Source: Nymphaea colorata
Lineage: Eukaryota > Streptophyta > Magnoliopsida > Nymphaeales > Nymphaeaceae
Assembly: GCF_008831285.2 (NCBI RefSeq)
Contig: NC_045140.1
Location: 26,988,131-27,052,130, forward strand
Direction of reading: 5' to 3'
DNA length: 64,000 bases
Below, one piece after another: positions 38,354 to 50,570 of this stretch. Under the pieces are notes generated by a model, which made no database searches, was not told the origin of the DNA, and worked only from the letters and a program-made list of their open reading frames with translations. Within the stretch, counting starts at the first letter, position 1. Each line of letters starts with the position of its first letter. The translations under genes and the position numbers were made by a program.

Positions 38354-39894
38354 AGCAGAAAGCATTCTGCATGGTGCAGAGTATCAATATCAATTCTTCG
38401 GCACAAAATTTCAAATAGCAAGTATCAGCGGCTTACACACACACACACTCTCTCTCTCTCTCTCTTATTTTGAGGTTTGTCTACGATACGTTTGTTCCCA
38501 GGTCAGGTTATTGCAACTGGGAAGAAAACCTAAAGGTTCCTCCCAAACTCATCTGTGACTTGCAAGCAATTTATAAGTCCATCCCTGATTGCAATCCACG
38601 AATCCATCTGTCGTGTTCTTGCTTGGTCCAAATTAGTCCTCGAAACTAAGTACGCTAGGTTTTTTCAAAAAAAAAAAAAAAAATCAATGAAACGATAGAC
38701 GCAGCCCTTAAAAAGAAAGGTAACAAGGTTGCATCCGATGGTAAGTGGCACAAACTCATTCTTGTTATGGTAAGCAAATAATCAAAATTAAACAACATAA
38801 GGATGGGATTATCTTTAAACTGCAGACGTAAGAAATAGATTTATCAACAGGTATTCCCATTCTTCATGAGAGATGAATTTTGAAAAACCAACAACTAAAC
38901 AAAAGAAAAATCAGCATCGCAAAGGAACAGTTACAATGCGTCTTTTTAACAACAAACATGCTCAAGACATAAAACTTTGAGAATTTTTAGCCGTTAATTT
39001 TTATAAGTTCCTGAGGTGCCTAGTTATATTATACTCTGTTTTCGTAGTGCGGTAGCAGCAGATTTCCACGAAATAATGATTTTGGTCGCACCCATGCGTA
39101 CAAAGTCGAAAAGACTAGAAAAGGAGGTGAAAAAATTACGAGGGGGTCCATCTCTGCTGCTACTCTCCCCAGAATCGGCATTTCTGCGAAGGCACAAATT
39201 CTCGTAACATCGCAATGAGAAGGTAAGACACGAGCCGTTGGACAATGGCAGAGATCAACTAAAAAAGGGACACCTATGATCGCCTCTTCCAGAAGCTACG
39301 TTGGACAACCTGAACAGCAGAAGATCCAATTTTCTACTCTGGAAAACAGGGAGAAGCCATTAAACCAACGCCATCATGGGCAACGCAAATCATCCACAAC
39401 GTGGTCACCAAACTTTAATCATCACCTAAACCAGTTAGCACAAGAAGGTATTTTGTTGCGCTTCCACAGACTCAGGTTACCATGGGAGATATGAGACAAA
39501 ATGACTTCTTTCTTCCTTCTTGAGTAACTTTCTTGTTCTTCCCTCTTCTTTTATGGGCAGGGCAGTGTTGTCATCACGACTTCGACGAAAGCGGATGCAA
39601 AAAGCCTGAAGCATGGTACAGGATTAAAGCTTCAACTGAACATGACGACTCGACTCGTAGTTCTGGACCAAGCTTTTTTACGACTTCCAAAAGAATTTTT
39701 TTCCCGGTATTTCATCTCTGTACATTGCAGGATGGTTCTTTGGACCTTGTTCTGCAACACCTGCCTGCCAGTTTCTGCCTCGGTCACCGTGGAACTGTAT
39801 TCTTTATGGCTCTTCAATCTGTTCGTCCAGGCAAAGGACTGGCTGTGTAGCAGAAGTTTTTTGGAAATCTTCCTTAAGAAGGCCCCTCTGCTTG
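38354..39894. other. Convergent intergenic region between JAC1 and the Raf-like kinase
   Basis: It holds the 3' ends of both genes. A CA/CT microsatellite lies at 38435-38465 and an A run at about 38668-38685. Short frames at 39016-39850 match no known protein. Much of 39500-39894 may be the kinase 3' untranslated region. Confidence 0.6.
38435..38465. repeat. (CA)n(CT)n microsatellite
   Basis: A CA run passes into a CT run about 80 bp after the JAC1 stop codon, probably in its 3' untranslated region. Confidence 0.9.
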
Positions 39895-42800
39895 CTAAGG
39901 AAAGCACTCATGGAAGCACCCAAAAGATGGGGAGGACTTCTCTGGATTCATCACAGTACTGTCATTCTCTTGTGATTTATCCATCAAATGGCGTGTACCG
40001 GGGGAATCCGTTGGCACATAACTGCTCCCTCCAATTACTATGGTGGGGGGCGGCGTGGTCTCGAGAGGACAAAGAGATGTGCGGAAGTCAGATAGCATGC
40101 CAATGACTTGCTGAAACCCTGGGCGACTGTTCGGATCTTCTGCCCAACAGCACTCCAGGACAGGAACAAGTTCTTTTGGGATATTTCCTATATCGGGTCG
40201 CACTTTCTACACAAAGAAAGGATTTGAAAATCAATTAGCAGTAACAAAAGAGAGAAAACAAAATAATAAAGAATTTCTACAGGTACAGCGGACAGAGAAC
40301 TGGGGTAAGATGGTACCTTAAACGCCGCAGCATAAGCAGCCTGAAGATTGGACATACCTTCAAAAGGTAAGCGGTTGGTTATCAATTCCCACAAAACGAT
40401 AGAAAAACTATATACATCAACCTTGTTATTATAGTGCTTCTTGTCCCCTCGACGAAGCGTGACGGTGCTATAAAGCTGCGAAGAGGAACCCAAGGAAAAT
40501 AAGCGAACTCATTGTGCACAACGAAAGAGAGTAAAAAAAAAAAAATACAAGGACAAATGGTACCTCAGGAGCCATCCATCGATATGTGCCAGTTTCTGCC
40601 GTCATCATTTCGGTCAATGTCTCCTCTCTCGCTAATCCAAAGTCAGCCAGTTTGACCTTCTTACAGTCCTCGGTCAGAAGCAGATTATCTGAAGCAAAAC
40701 AAGAATCGTCAGTAAAGTTGGAGATGGAGGGAAAGATAAGATGAAACAAGAAAAGGGCCCAAAGTCATATATGACAGTCAAGAAAAGAATTAAAGTGGCG
40801 GTCACAATGAAATTTATAAAAGACCTTCAATTATTTACATCTGGACTAGAAGCAATGTGTGTGTGTGTGTGTGAGATCTGAGACAAACACAGGCAGCTGT
40901 TATATGCAGTTTATGGTTAAAAACCAAGAGAATCTCTTAGAAAGTACTAGTCGTATCTGATCAGAGAAATGTGTTGGGACTAGGGAATATCCTTAGGCAA
41001 ATTCACGTTTCTCCGTGTGCGACACCCTTCGGTTGATGGACAAAAAGAGCAAAGTAGACCCTCTAACATAGAAGCATTCAACCTAAAGAGGGAACAAGAT
41101 TTCAAGGCTCCCATGCTCCTTGTGCCAACAAAATTATTTTAAATAGTAGGGCAAACACAAGCAGCTTTCATATGTGGCTTTTTGTTAAAATGCAACAGGA
41201 TCTGCAAGGTTAGACTAAAACGACTGTAACATATCCAGTTTATGCAAAAATATGATTTCCCTCGCTGATACCTTTAAGTTAATGGACAGAAATATAACAA
41301 ACCAAGATCTACACTTTCCAGCATAGAAGCATTCAAGCAGAAGGACGTGAAGATTTTACGTATGCAGGGCTGCAAGATCAAAACCAGCAGGAAATTTGGA
41401 AACTGTCGCCAGTGAGGCAAATATGGTATGGGGAAGTTTACTTGTAGAATTTAGATTGCAGACATCAAACAGGACCACAGCCATGGTAGCATCTTCCCTG
41501 GTTATTGGGATGCTCAAACCAGATCATGTGTGTGACCTCAACAGAAAAAGGAAAAATGGAGATATCAAGTCTTCCAGCTTATGGTCCTTCTCCAAATCAT
41601 GTGGCTCTACTTCTCCACCCTTCTGGCCTTCAATTCTAATGTATTGGATCAGTATCGTCCTATTCATCAAAAGTTTCATCACTCTCTTATCCCTCGACAA
41701 AATCCTTTTTTTACTGAGTCAGCCTTCTATCAAACTCAGGGTGTGCTAGTACCGCAAGCTAGAACAACCTCTACACTATGTAAAATGATGAAGTGGAATT
41801 TAGCTGCACAATCAAGCAAGGCTCAAATTTTTGCACGCCAATCAGTTGACACATAAAAGTGCTTAAAGATTTCAACACTCAGCTTTGTATACCAGTTCAT
41901 TCATGACAAAACATGCTCCTAGGTTGTGGACAAGTGTAGAAAAGATGCTAAGCTTCTAACATTTTCACAACCACCCCATGATGCCAGCTGAAGTGGTTAA
42001 AGGCCTAAGGCAGCATGTTTGTTATAATTTGACCTCTTTGTTGCTCGGAAAGAGTCCAAGAAACAGTAACTAAATGGACATTCCTAATCACACGAAGAGG
42101 GGGAGATCCAGAAAAGTGGAGTCAGAAATTTCACAGATGATCTTTTCTACCCTCTTGAAATTGTTAATGCGATCTCTCAAGGAGATCTTAACACAAGAAA
42201 AATAACAGACTTATGGAGAAAAACTGTCACTTCATCGAAATCGCTGAACTTCAGATTTCTTTCACTAGGGACAATTATTCTAAAAGCAAACTGAGAATTG
42301 AGAAGCATTTGTTACTGAAAAAAATAATGGCAATTATGAGCACAAAATATAGAGAACCCAAAATTTGAGATCCTCCACAGTTTTGGCTTTGAGGAGAAAT
42401 AATCCCCTGCATGTTCTTTGGGCAATTTCCTTCGTAACAAGACGAATATTAGACCACACCACCTAGAAGACAAAGCTAGTTATCATTCTAGAAATACGAC
42501 ATGAATATATTAGAAAATATTACAAATTGAAAGGTAGGAATAAAAAATTAATTATTCGTGCATGCTTTTCTCCCAGTCTCATAAGCAAACAAGTTGATAC
42601 TTGATAGCTTAGTTTCAAATGGTTTACACATCCACTCACACATCACCTACCATCGGCGACAAGGCTTCGTCTTACTAGACATGAGAATTTTACTGTGGAT
42701 GCTTGCACTGACATAGCAAGTTTGTCTCCAAGAGGTTCAGCCACAGAAAGTGCAGAGGGACATCTCACGTTGTCATTCTCTAAAGTATTACTAACAACAC

Positions 42801-44188
42801 GAGGCTTTCTCCTTTGAAAATGCATTACTGTAGGTATGTGCAGAATTTTTCAAAAACACACACACAGAGTTATACGCAAAAGTTACACAGGTTCATACTA
42901 TTGACAAAACCTTTCAACGTAGGAAGAATCTCACGACTAAAAAAATGAAAATTAAATACCACAGAGATTCGTTCAATCAAAACCTTCAAAAAAAAAAAAA
43001 AAATCGAAAGGTTAAACTTAGTAACAAAATAGTCGTGCAAAATTCACGGAACATTCAGTACCAGGCTTCAGGTCACGGTGGATAATTCCATTTGCGTGCA
43101 AGCATTCCATTGCCCGAGCAATGTCCAAAGCAAAACTGATTGCAAGACGTAAATCCAAGCGCCCCGGCCGCAAGGATGTCAAATATTTCCGAAGAGAACC
43201 GCCAGGTAAAAGCTCTGTCACGATCACCATATTGTTCTCAATGCAAGCACCTATAAACTGTTTGAAGACGGAAGACAGCATTACCAGACAAAACCAATTA
43301 TAGACAAACTGTAAACTGGCTTTCTCTAAGAAACCTGGTCAATAAAATATAGCAACAAATTGCTTAAATAAACCAGTAGGTCAGCAGAAGCAAAGCTTCG
43401 AGTAACAGATATATCCAACCCGAATCCTTCTTTGCACTTCCAAGCTGAGAAGCTATGAAGCGCGAAAACAGAACTAACAGTTCAAGCATTGTAAAACACA
43501 ATTCTATAAGTAGTATCGCAACCACTACTTAAGTAATTCACCCTTCGTCCTCTACAACTAAATCTAAACCGACTAACTCTCGAGAATTACAATCCCCACA
43601 TAAGGAAAATTAGAAATGAAAAGGAAAAACCCACGCAAGGGGAAACAGAAAAGGCAAGAGCAGAAGAGGGTGTTCATACAGTCACTAAGTTATCATGCTG
43701 GACCCGGGAAAGCATCGAAATCTCCCGCAAGAACCGCTCCCTCCTCCTCGCCAATTCTGCCGCCGCCCCCCCCGGCTGTATTATCTTCACCGCCACGATA
43801 GCCTTCTTGTACCTATAAGAGAGAGATTGAGAGAGAGAGAGAGAGAGATAATAAGACGCTGAGGAAGCGAAGATGAAAAGTCAGGGACGGGTGAGGAGAG
43901 GACTCACAGGCCCTGGTAGACCTTGGCATGACCGCCCTTGCCGATCTTGGGGCCTAAGTAGAGCATGCTCGGCTCCACGAGCCACCTATCATCGATCCTG
44001 AATTCGTCGAGGCCGAGCTGTTGCTGCGTTCCTCTGCCGAACCCCATATCGAGGCCGCCGTCCGTCGAGTCATCCCGGACGCCATCCCGCTCGCCGCTGC
44101 CGCCCTCCGGGTTGACCCACAAGAGGTTGACGACTTCCTTCCCTGCTGCCCCTACCCTCCCACCTCCGTGCCCGTGCATCATCATCAT
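39895..44188 (-). CDS. Raf-like protein kinase, ATN1 type
   Basis: This is a soluble Raf-like (MAPKKK-related) Ser/Thr or dual-specificity kinase of the plant group that includes ATN1; substrates cannot be told from sequence. Six exons, minus strand: 44188-43908, 43812-43680, 43257-43062, 40688-40564, 40475-40317, 40206-39895; 401 residues, all phases consistent. The kinase core is complete: Gly loop [12 protein letters not shown] (82-93), catalytic Lys 103, HRDLKPDN (Asp 200), DFG (219-221), APE (243-245). The stretches [14 protein letters not shown] and [14 protein letters not shown] are typical of this group. The first 65 residues are Gly-rich and not conserved. The start is one of four consecutive Met codons; no ATG precedes them in frame. 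The tail ends in Cys-rich [10 protein letters not shown] 2.4-kb intron separates HRDLKP from DNLLL. Confidence 0.93.
40689..43061 (-). other. Large intron (2.4 kb) of the Raf-like kinase gene
   Basis: It lies between the codons for HRDLKP and DNLLL of the catalytic loop. It contains a TG run (40855-40874) and an A run near its donor (about 42990-43003). A frame at 41396-41749 on the other strand matches nothing known. No transposon ends were found. Confidence 0.85.
40855..40874. repeat. (TG)n microsatellite
   Basis: A short TG run in the 2.4-kb kinase intron, about 170 bp from its acceptor on the minus strand. Confidence 0.85.
43829..43849. repeat. (GA)n microsatellite in the first kinase intron
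   Basis: On the coding strand it reads as CT repeats directly ahead of the acceptor at 43813. It probably doubles as the polypyrimidine tract of this 95-nt intron. Confidence 0.85.
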
Positions 44189-45160
44189 CAACACGACGAC
44201 CCACTCGTCTTCCTCTTCATCATCTGCAGAGGAGTTGCAGAACTTCCCAGGGCCCTGCTCACCACTTCTTCCCTCCTTCCTTCTTCCCCGCAGCAACAGG
44301 GAGGGAGAGAGCGTGGCTTGTGCTCTGTCGTGCCGATTTTAAAGAGGGGAGGACGAACGCGCCATTGGTTGACTCCACCAGCAATCAGAGGATTCAGAGC
44401 AGCGAGAAAGAGCGCGCGTCTTCTATCGACTCTGTAGCCGCCTCCCCTCCAGTTGCGTTTTCCCTTTGGCCCAGCTTAATTCTTCCATCTTACCGCTCTA
44501 CCATTGAGCCCACTTCTCCCGCCGGAGCCGAGTCTCTCCTGCACCGACTGTAACTCAGCCCACTTTTGATTGCTTCATGCAGTTTGCAATTTCGATTTTT
44601 TAGAGAAACGTTTAGTTTTGTGAGCGAGAAGGAATTGGATGAGAGATCAAAGCTTCTTCCTTGTTTTTTCTTTTTAGATTCAAAGATGCAATTGAGGCTT
44701 AATGTATTTTTTTAAATTCAATTCGAGTATCATATGTGTTACCATTTGCAATTTAAATAAATAACATTTATAAATATCCAATTGAGAACATCTAGTTTTG
44801 AAATATTCTTATATAATTCGGGTTAAAAACTTAGTTCTAACAATAAAATACTAAAATAGTATGTACGCCTTCTTTTTCATAAAGAGTGGAGTTAATGAAA
44901 CTTTAAAAAACGATGGCACAATCAATAGTCCTCCTGGTGGTTATCGGCAGAAGCATTTGAGTGGCACCAAAAGATTTAAAAAAGCACGAGAAGAAATCAA
45001 TGGAGACGGCTTCCCCCTTTTTCTTCGTCGTTTTGTGTCGTCGGTGCCGGAAAGCGACACCGTAGCTAAGGGGTCTTGTGACTCACATGCTAAATTATCA
45101 ACCCTCCACTTTTGTCAATTATTGAGCGACTCGATAACACTTGGGGCGCCCACACTTTCC

Positions 45161-45181
45161 TATTTATTTATTTATTTATTT
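45161..45181. repeat. (TATT)n microsatellite
   Basis: About five TATT units in AT-rich intergenic DNA. Confidence 0.9.
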
Positions 45182-45789
45182 CTTCGATTCGTGGCTACAA
45201 GCCCAACAACGTTGCCAATAACTCCATTGCCGCTTTATGTGCTCATGTTATTTTTTTATTTTAATGAATTTCAAAAATTAATTAAAACATAAAATTGAGT
45301 TAAATTTTGAAGACATAAAATATCTAAAATATATCCTACTTATATCTATCTGTTGTTATGGTACCAATATGATATGTGTTGGCCAACTTGCTATGTCATA
45401 TATCATATTTCTCTCTCTCTTTTCTTTTATATATATATGTGTGTGTATGTGTGCGTGCGTTAAGTTGGATTTTTGTAGGCATGTTTAGTAACATAAACAA
45501 GTTAATTACTTTTCTATGAATTTATCTTAAAGATTGACATCAAGTTCATAAAATACAATGTTATATTAATTTATTTGAGATAAATTCATAAAACAATAAT
45601 AGCTAATGTCAAACAATCTTGCAACTCATTGTCTTCACAAATTTAGCACAAGTGCCTCAAAAATATGGGGTGTCGTGTTTTTCACTCAAAATAGTTTATC
45701 GTTTGCTTGTGCACTTGGTCATGCAGTTTGGCCTCCAAGAACCAAATCACTAAAAAAACAAAGTCAGATCTTTCTAATGGATACAGGTT

Positions 45790-46380
45790 TGAAGGAGGTG
45801 TTTGGCTAACACCTTTGTTTTTTTTTTTTTTAATGAGATTTCAAAACTTGGTTTATTTGTTAGGGTCACACACTCAAAACCTGGTTTTCAATGAACAATT
45901 TGAGGGAGTTCATGTTTTTTGCAAAACTAGATTTTGCCAAAACTGAGTTTTCTTAAAACCCAACACTCCAAGCACCTAGCTTTTCTAATTGTCATTAGTA
46001 CCATACAAACAACTCCTACATTAAAATTAAAGATTGTTCAACCAATCAAACACCACATCAGAACCACAAAAAATTGAGGGGGCGTTTACTTCAAAACGTG
46101 GTTTTCGAGACAAAACCAGGTTTTGCCTCTAAAACCACTTTTGCAGATGTTTAGATAACAAAAAATCGTAAAAATTGGGTTTTCACAAAAAAATGTTCAC
46201 ATGAGAATGAAAAACCTAAACCCCAAAAAAGTTTTTTTACCAAAAACCTGGTTTTAAATACTGAAAACCTGGTTTTTACCTGGTCATCCACACATGCAAA
46301 TTAGGTTTTCAATAACTCGTTAAAAACCAAGTTTTAAAAAAACCTGGTTTTGTAAAAACCAAGTTTTCCCCAGAGACTTT
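45790..46380. repeat. Cluster of AAAACC..GGTTTT inverted motifs, probable MITE remnants
   Basis: Many copies of AAAACCTGGTTTT, AAAACCAAGTTTT and related words occur in both orientations. They are bounded by sequences such as GGAGGTGTTTGGCTAACACC and GGGGGCGTTTACTTC. Such starts are typical of plant TIR transposon fragments. No clean target duplication was found, so nested or decayed elements are likely. Confidence 0.5.
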
Positions 46381-47084
46381 TTTTAGCTTTATCTGCCCCA
46401 ATACTTTTGACAAAATTGTTTTTCTTGAATGAAAGGACATGTATATATAAGGAATAAGTATGTCATATTTGAAAAAAAAAAAAAAACTAGTCCCCAAGAG
46501 TGAGATTCAAACCGGTGTAAGTAAGACTTCTCAAATCCACACAAATTTAAATTAATCGATTCCCTCAATCATATATATACAGGCTCTCGAGAAACTTCAC
46601 ATCGTTAACAACCAACCCATCGGTCAAATGGGCATCTAAAAAAGCGGACAATTAATCTGTCGGTGACATTGAAGAACATGTGAACATCTTGACTTGTGCT
46701 TTCGGATTAGGTGCATGTGAAGGCGACCATATTCTGATTCATGAGGTCTCCACAAGGGTAGAGGAGACTTTGGAGCTCTGAGAATGAAGAAAATTTGGCC
46801 AGAATCTAGGATTGTTGAACTTTGGTAGTTGCAGAAATCAATTATAATAGTGAAGAGGAAGGACAATTGAGTGTTCTTATTGTGGAGACCAAGATTTCTC
46901 GGATCTTAATTAATCGGGTGGTTGTGGTTTTTTTTTTTTTTTTTTTCACTTTGAATGTGAAATGATTGGATGGTGGGTGTATTTTATTCTTTCCTTCATA
47001 TCATCTGGAAACCTGAGGGAAAAAACATATTTTAGAAAATTTATATGCAAAAAATAATATTCAAAACTTTAAAATCAACATACC

Positions 47085-47134
47085 AAATGCAAAAAAACTA
47101 ATATCTATTTTTTAAATATTAGTTTTTTGCATTT
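47085..47134. repeat. Near-perfect inverted repeat (hairpin)
   Basis: Arms AAATGCAAAAAAACTAATAT and ATATTAGTTTTTTGCATTT are complementary apart from one extra A. They are separated by 11 bases. The stem is AT-rich and lies in intergenic DNA with no gene nearby. Confidence 0.85.
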
Positions 47135-50100
47135 TAGGGCTATGGTGAATTCCCTCGGTGGAAGCATATGTTGTGTTTACAATCGTGTAGAGTCATATGG
47201 GGGCGAGCAAGTGAAAACTCATGGTCGAGTAATGCGATGGTCAACCACCTTATTTAATGACATCTAGTCGGCAACTGGTTTTCGTTGGACACTTCCTACA
47301 AAGGGAAGTTTTCCTCTACCTAGATTTCATATTGAGGTAGATATGTACTTGGATGAATAATAGGATTTTGACTAGGCCTCATAGTCATGGCTTGCTAATA
47401 GCCTACTGTCGAATAATCTTAGGTGATGGTTTGTCGAGTGTCTAGCACTCATCGTCTAGTTCATTGTCCCAAAATACTGATAAATGTTTTCGCTATATTA
47501 AGATTGAGTAAAGGCTGTTTGTAGAAACCCTTAACACTGCGCAGGTCAAATAAGGCTTGAAAAAATCAACTGGTGCTCGTGATGAAAAGTGTGCCACCAT
47601 ACCATTGTTGCAGGACTGTCGACACAAAAACGGCAGCCGTTTTGCTATATTATCACTTGAGATAAAACTATGGAAACAAAAAATGACAGTTTATGCATTT
47701 TATGCAGGTGTTTCTGCATGACCATGTGGCGCTCGGTTTCTTAATTTCGAAGAGATAATCTTTCACATCTCAGCCAACCAGCCTCTCTTAAAAGCCGTGA
47801 CCATCCATTTCTAAACTCTATCATGTTGGCCAAACACGACTGCAGCAAAGTCCAAACTTTTGGTGCAGAAAAACATTTAGGAGGCGTTTGATGTTTTAGG
47901 GTTTTGATTTTGGAGTCAAAATTCCATCATCAAATTTCCACTTCAAGTTGGAGTTGGAACGAAAATTTCAATTCCAAATTCTATTTAGTGGTATAAATTT
48001 TTGATTCTAAATCATAATTTCAGAATTTTTTATTATGGGATGCGCTTACGTTTAGAATCAAAACTCTTTGTTTGATAACACAATTCACATTTCTTAAATT
48101 TGAAAATAATGATTCTAAAATTTCATTGGTTCCAAATAAAACAACGTTTTCTTAATGTAGAAAATATTTTTAAACATTCAATGACATAAATTTTCGAGTT
48201 GTAAAATTCACGTTAATTAACTTTTTGAGTTGTAAAATTCATGTTATAGAAAAATATGATTTATGTTATGTTCCAGTGATCTGCCACACATAAATATATG
48301 GAGAGACAACCATCTCTTATCATTTCATTAAAGACCTCAAAACCAAGCTGTTAGGGCAGATGCACGAAAACATAAGAGGGCATACTACACAAGAACTTAC
48401 AAAATAAACATTATGTACCCAAAATTTATATCCACAAGTAATTCTTTAACAAGGGAAGCAACATCACATAGATTTTTTTTTGGCAATTAGATGTGTTCGA
48501 CCTTTATCCCCACTATAAAATGTGTCATTTCTAACACACCAAAGCTCTAAATAATGAGTGAATATCCATATACCTTATGGTATATGGGTGAGTAGGGTTT
48601 ATACCTTCGGTAGAATACCGAAACTTCCACCCAACCTTTTATCCTTTTAAGGTACAAGACCTACTTTCGGTGCCTTGTGGTGCCACCCCCCGCCGTGCTT
48701 CAGCTTATATGTCAGATGACCCCTTTTTATGCACATAATGTTGATGACCTAAAAATTCAAAACAAACACCGACCACTTACCAGCCCTCGCTTCAACCATT
48801 GCACCAACCCCTTGATGATACTGTAGTAGACGAAACCTTTTAGAAATGCAAAAACATACTAGCTCGCCCCATGACGATGTCCCTGACAAGCGAACAACTC
48901 TTTACCATTATCTATAGTAAATGCCATAAAGTCTCCTATGAATGCTGCAAAATTGACAGTACTAACAACCACTTGTCTTTCTTCAATGAATCTTGCTTTT
49001 GGACCTTCTTTTGCATTATAAGCCAAGCCAGCATTGTGGCTCCAAGGGGCTGTTTTTCAAGATGAACACTTTGTACTTTGTTCTTGTTTCATGTATCTGC
49101 CCAAAAAAATAACATACTTTCATTAAATAATTTCCCATATGTTTATATATGTTTGGGAAGATATATTAGACAGCCTGATAATTGATAAAGAGGGTCCAAC
49201 TTCTCTCGCCGGAAAGTGATTGCAAGAGGTTATACATAACTTAGGAAAAAATAATTAAACTTGATGAATCATCATGTCCTTCAGTATATTTAAATCAACC
49301 AACAGAAATTACGGAAGAGTATTATGAAGGCATGTGTTAAAAATTTCATTATAAACTTGGTGGATAATGTCCTTCAATACTAAATATATAACCCCTAGCT
49401 ATGCTTTCTTGAACATTGAATCTACAATGGTAAAAAAAAAAAAAAAAAGATATTACCATGTCATGATAAGGTAAGTGCCAATTGAAGCAACTGGCGTTGC
49501 ATTTTTCTTTAAAAGTGTTTGGTAAAAAGAACATTGCGTGCTCTTAAGTATTACTATTAACACATTTGTTCCAAGAACATCATATTCTTATTTCAAGGAA
49601 CATATTCATACTGTGTTTATGTCAAATGCTTAATTGTTAAGTACAGGCGCAACACTCATAGCCATATCATATTTCTTAGAACAAAAATATGCTCTTATTA
49701 TGACGTATGTTTTAGAAATATGTGTTTCAAGAATACAATGTTCTTCGTATAGAACCTTTTTTTTGACACAAGATAGTGCACACGAACGACGCATTTTTAG
49801 GACAAAACAAGAGTTTACAAAAAGGTAATTTGTTTTTTGTTTTTTAATTAATGCTAATAAAAATTAGGCTGATGGCCATTTTGAATCGAATGGATACCAT
49901 TTGTGAAACACCATCCACTATTCATTTATCTTATTATTTGAAAATGTTTAAAATCTCTCTATTTTAGTTATTTTCATGTGTCCCCTGTTTATTCTTAATG
50001 AGTATAATAATTTATAAGGTTCATATAATATGTTTAAATTTTCCAATGGTACTTATTGTCTTTGTTTGGGGTCGAACCAGGCTCACCTTCATACATAAAT

Positions 50101-50199
50101 AAATAAATAACATAATATATATTTTTAATTATAACCGAATCAAATCGAATTTCATCCTAAGTTTGGAGCGTTGGGCCGAGATCGAGTTTGAGTTTCGTC

Positions 50200-50570
50200 A
50201 AGCCGGCGCGAGCCCGAAAACGCCCGGGCCCCTGTAACGCGATCCTCAAAATCAAAAAGCCCGAACCGACCCCTTGCCCGACAAAAATCAAACTCTCCCG
50301 ACGGAACTTTCTTTCTACCCTCTCGCCCCCCATAGATCCTTTCCTCCTCAGATCTGTGCATCTCCGCCCCTCCACCACAGGTAACCATCTCTTTCTATCT
50401 CTCTCTCGTTGCTGTTCGTCTGCAGTGAAAGAGCAGCCATTTCTGGTGCAGATCTGTGAAGGCGAAGGACTGATTTTGGAAGAGTGAAGGCTTTTTGTGC
50501 GGGCCTGTGAGAGAAGGAGAGGCGGTCCTCTTCGTTGGTCATAGTCGTCATCGTCAGTTTCTGTAATCAG
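50200..50570 (+). promoter_or_regulatory. Probable SEC10 promoter and first leader exon
   Basis: After 5 kb of AT-rich DNA the sequence becomes GC- and CT-rich, with CT runs typical of plant leaders. It ends at a strong 5' splice site, GTAATCAG|GTAAACC (50570/50571). The SEC10 start codon at 57829 sits directly after a 3' splice site, so a spliced leader is required. This is the best upstream candidate on the same strand, but the link is inference. Confidence 0.45.

Larger units (their letters stand above)
44189..50200. other. Long intergenic region between the Raf-like kinase and SEC10
   Basis: The first 350 bp are GC-rich and likely hold the kinase leader and promoter. The rest is AT-rich and contains no recognisable gene. 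It holds a TATT run (45161-45181), a cluster of AAAACC/GGTTTT motifs (45790-46380), a T run (about 46928-46946) and a near-perfect hairpin (47085-47134). Starts resembling MITE ends (GGAGGCGTTTG-like) occur at about 45797, 46078 and 47880. Short frames at 44861-45292 and 48871-49065 are not supported. Confidence 0.55.

Noticed and set aside
43965-44553. Long plus-strand frames opposite kinase exon 1 and its upstream flank
   Set aside because: They follow from high GC content; the minus strand encodes a complete kinase start with intact Gly loop.
50382-50425. Possible intron between CCACAG|GTAACC and GTCTGCAG
   Set aside because: At 44 nt it is shorter than plant introns normally are.
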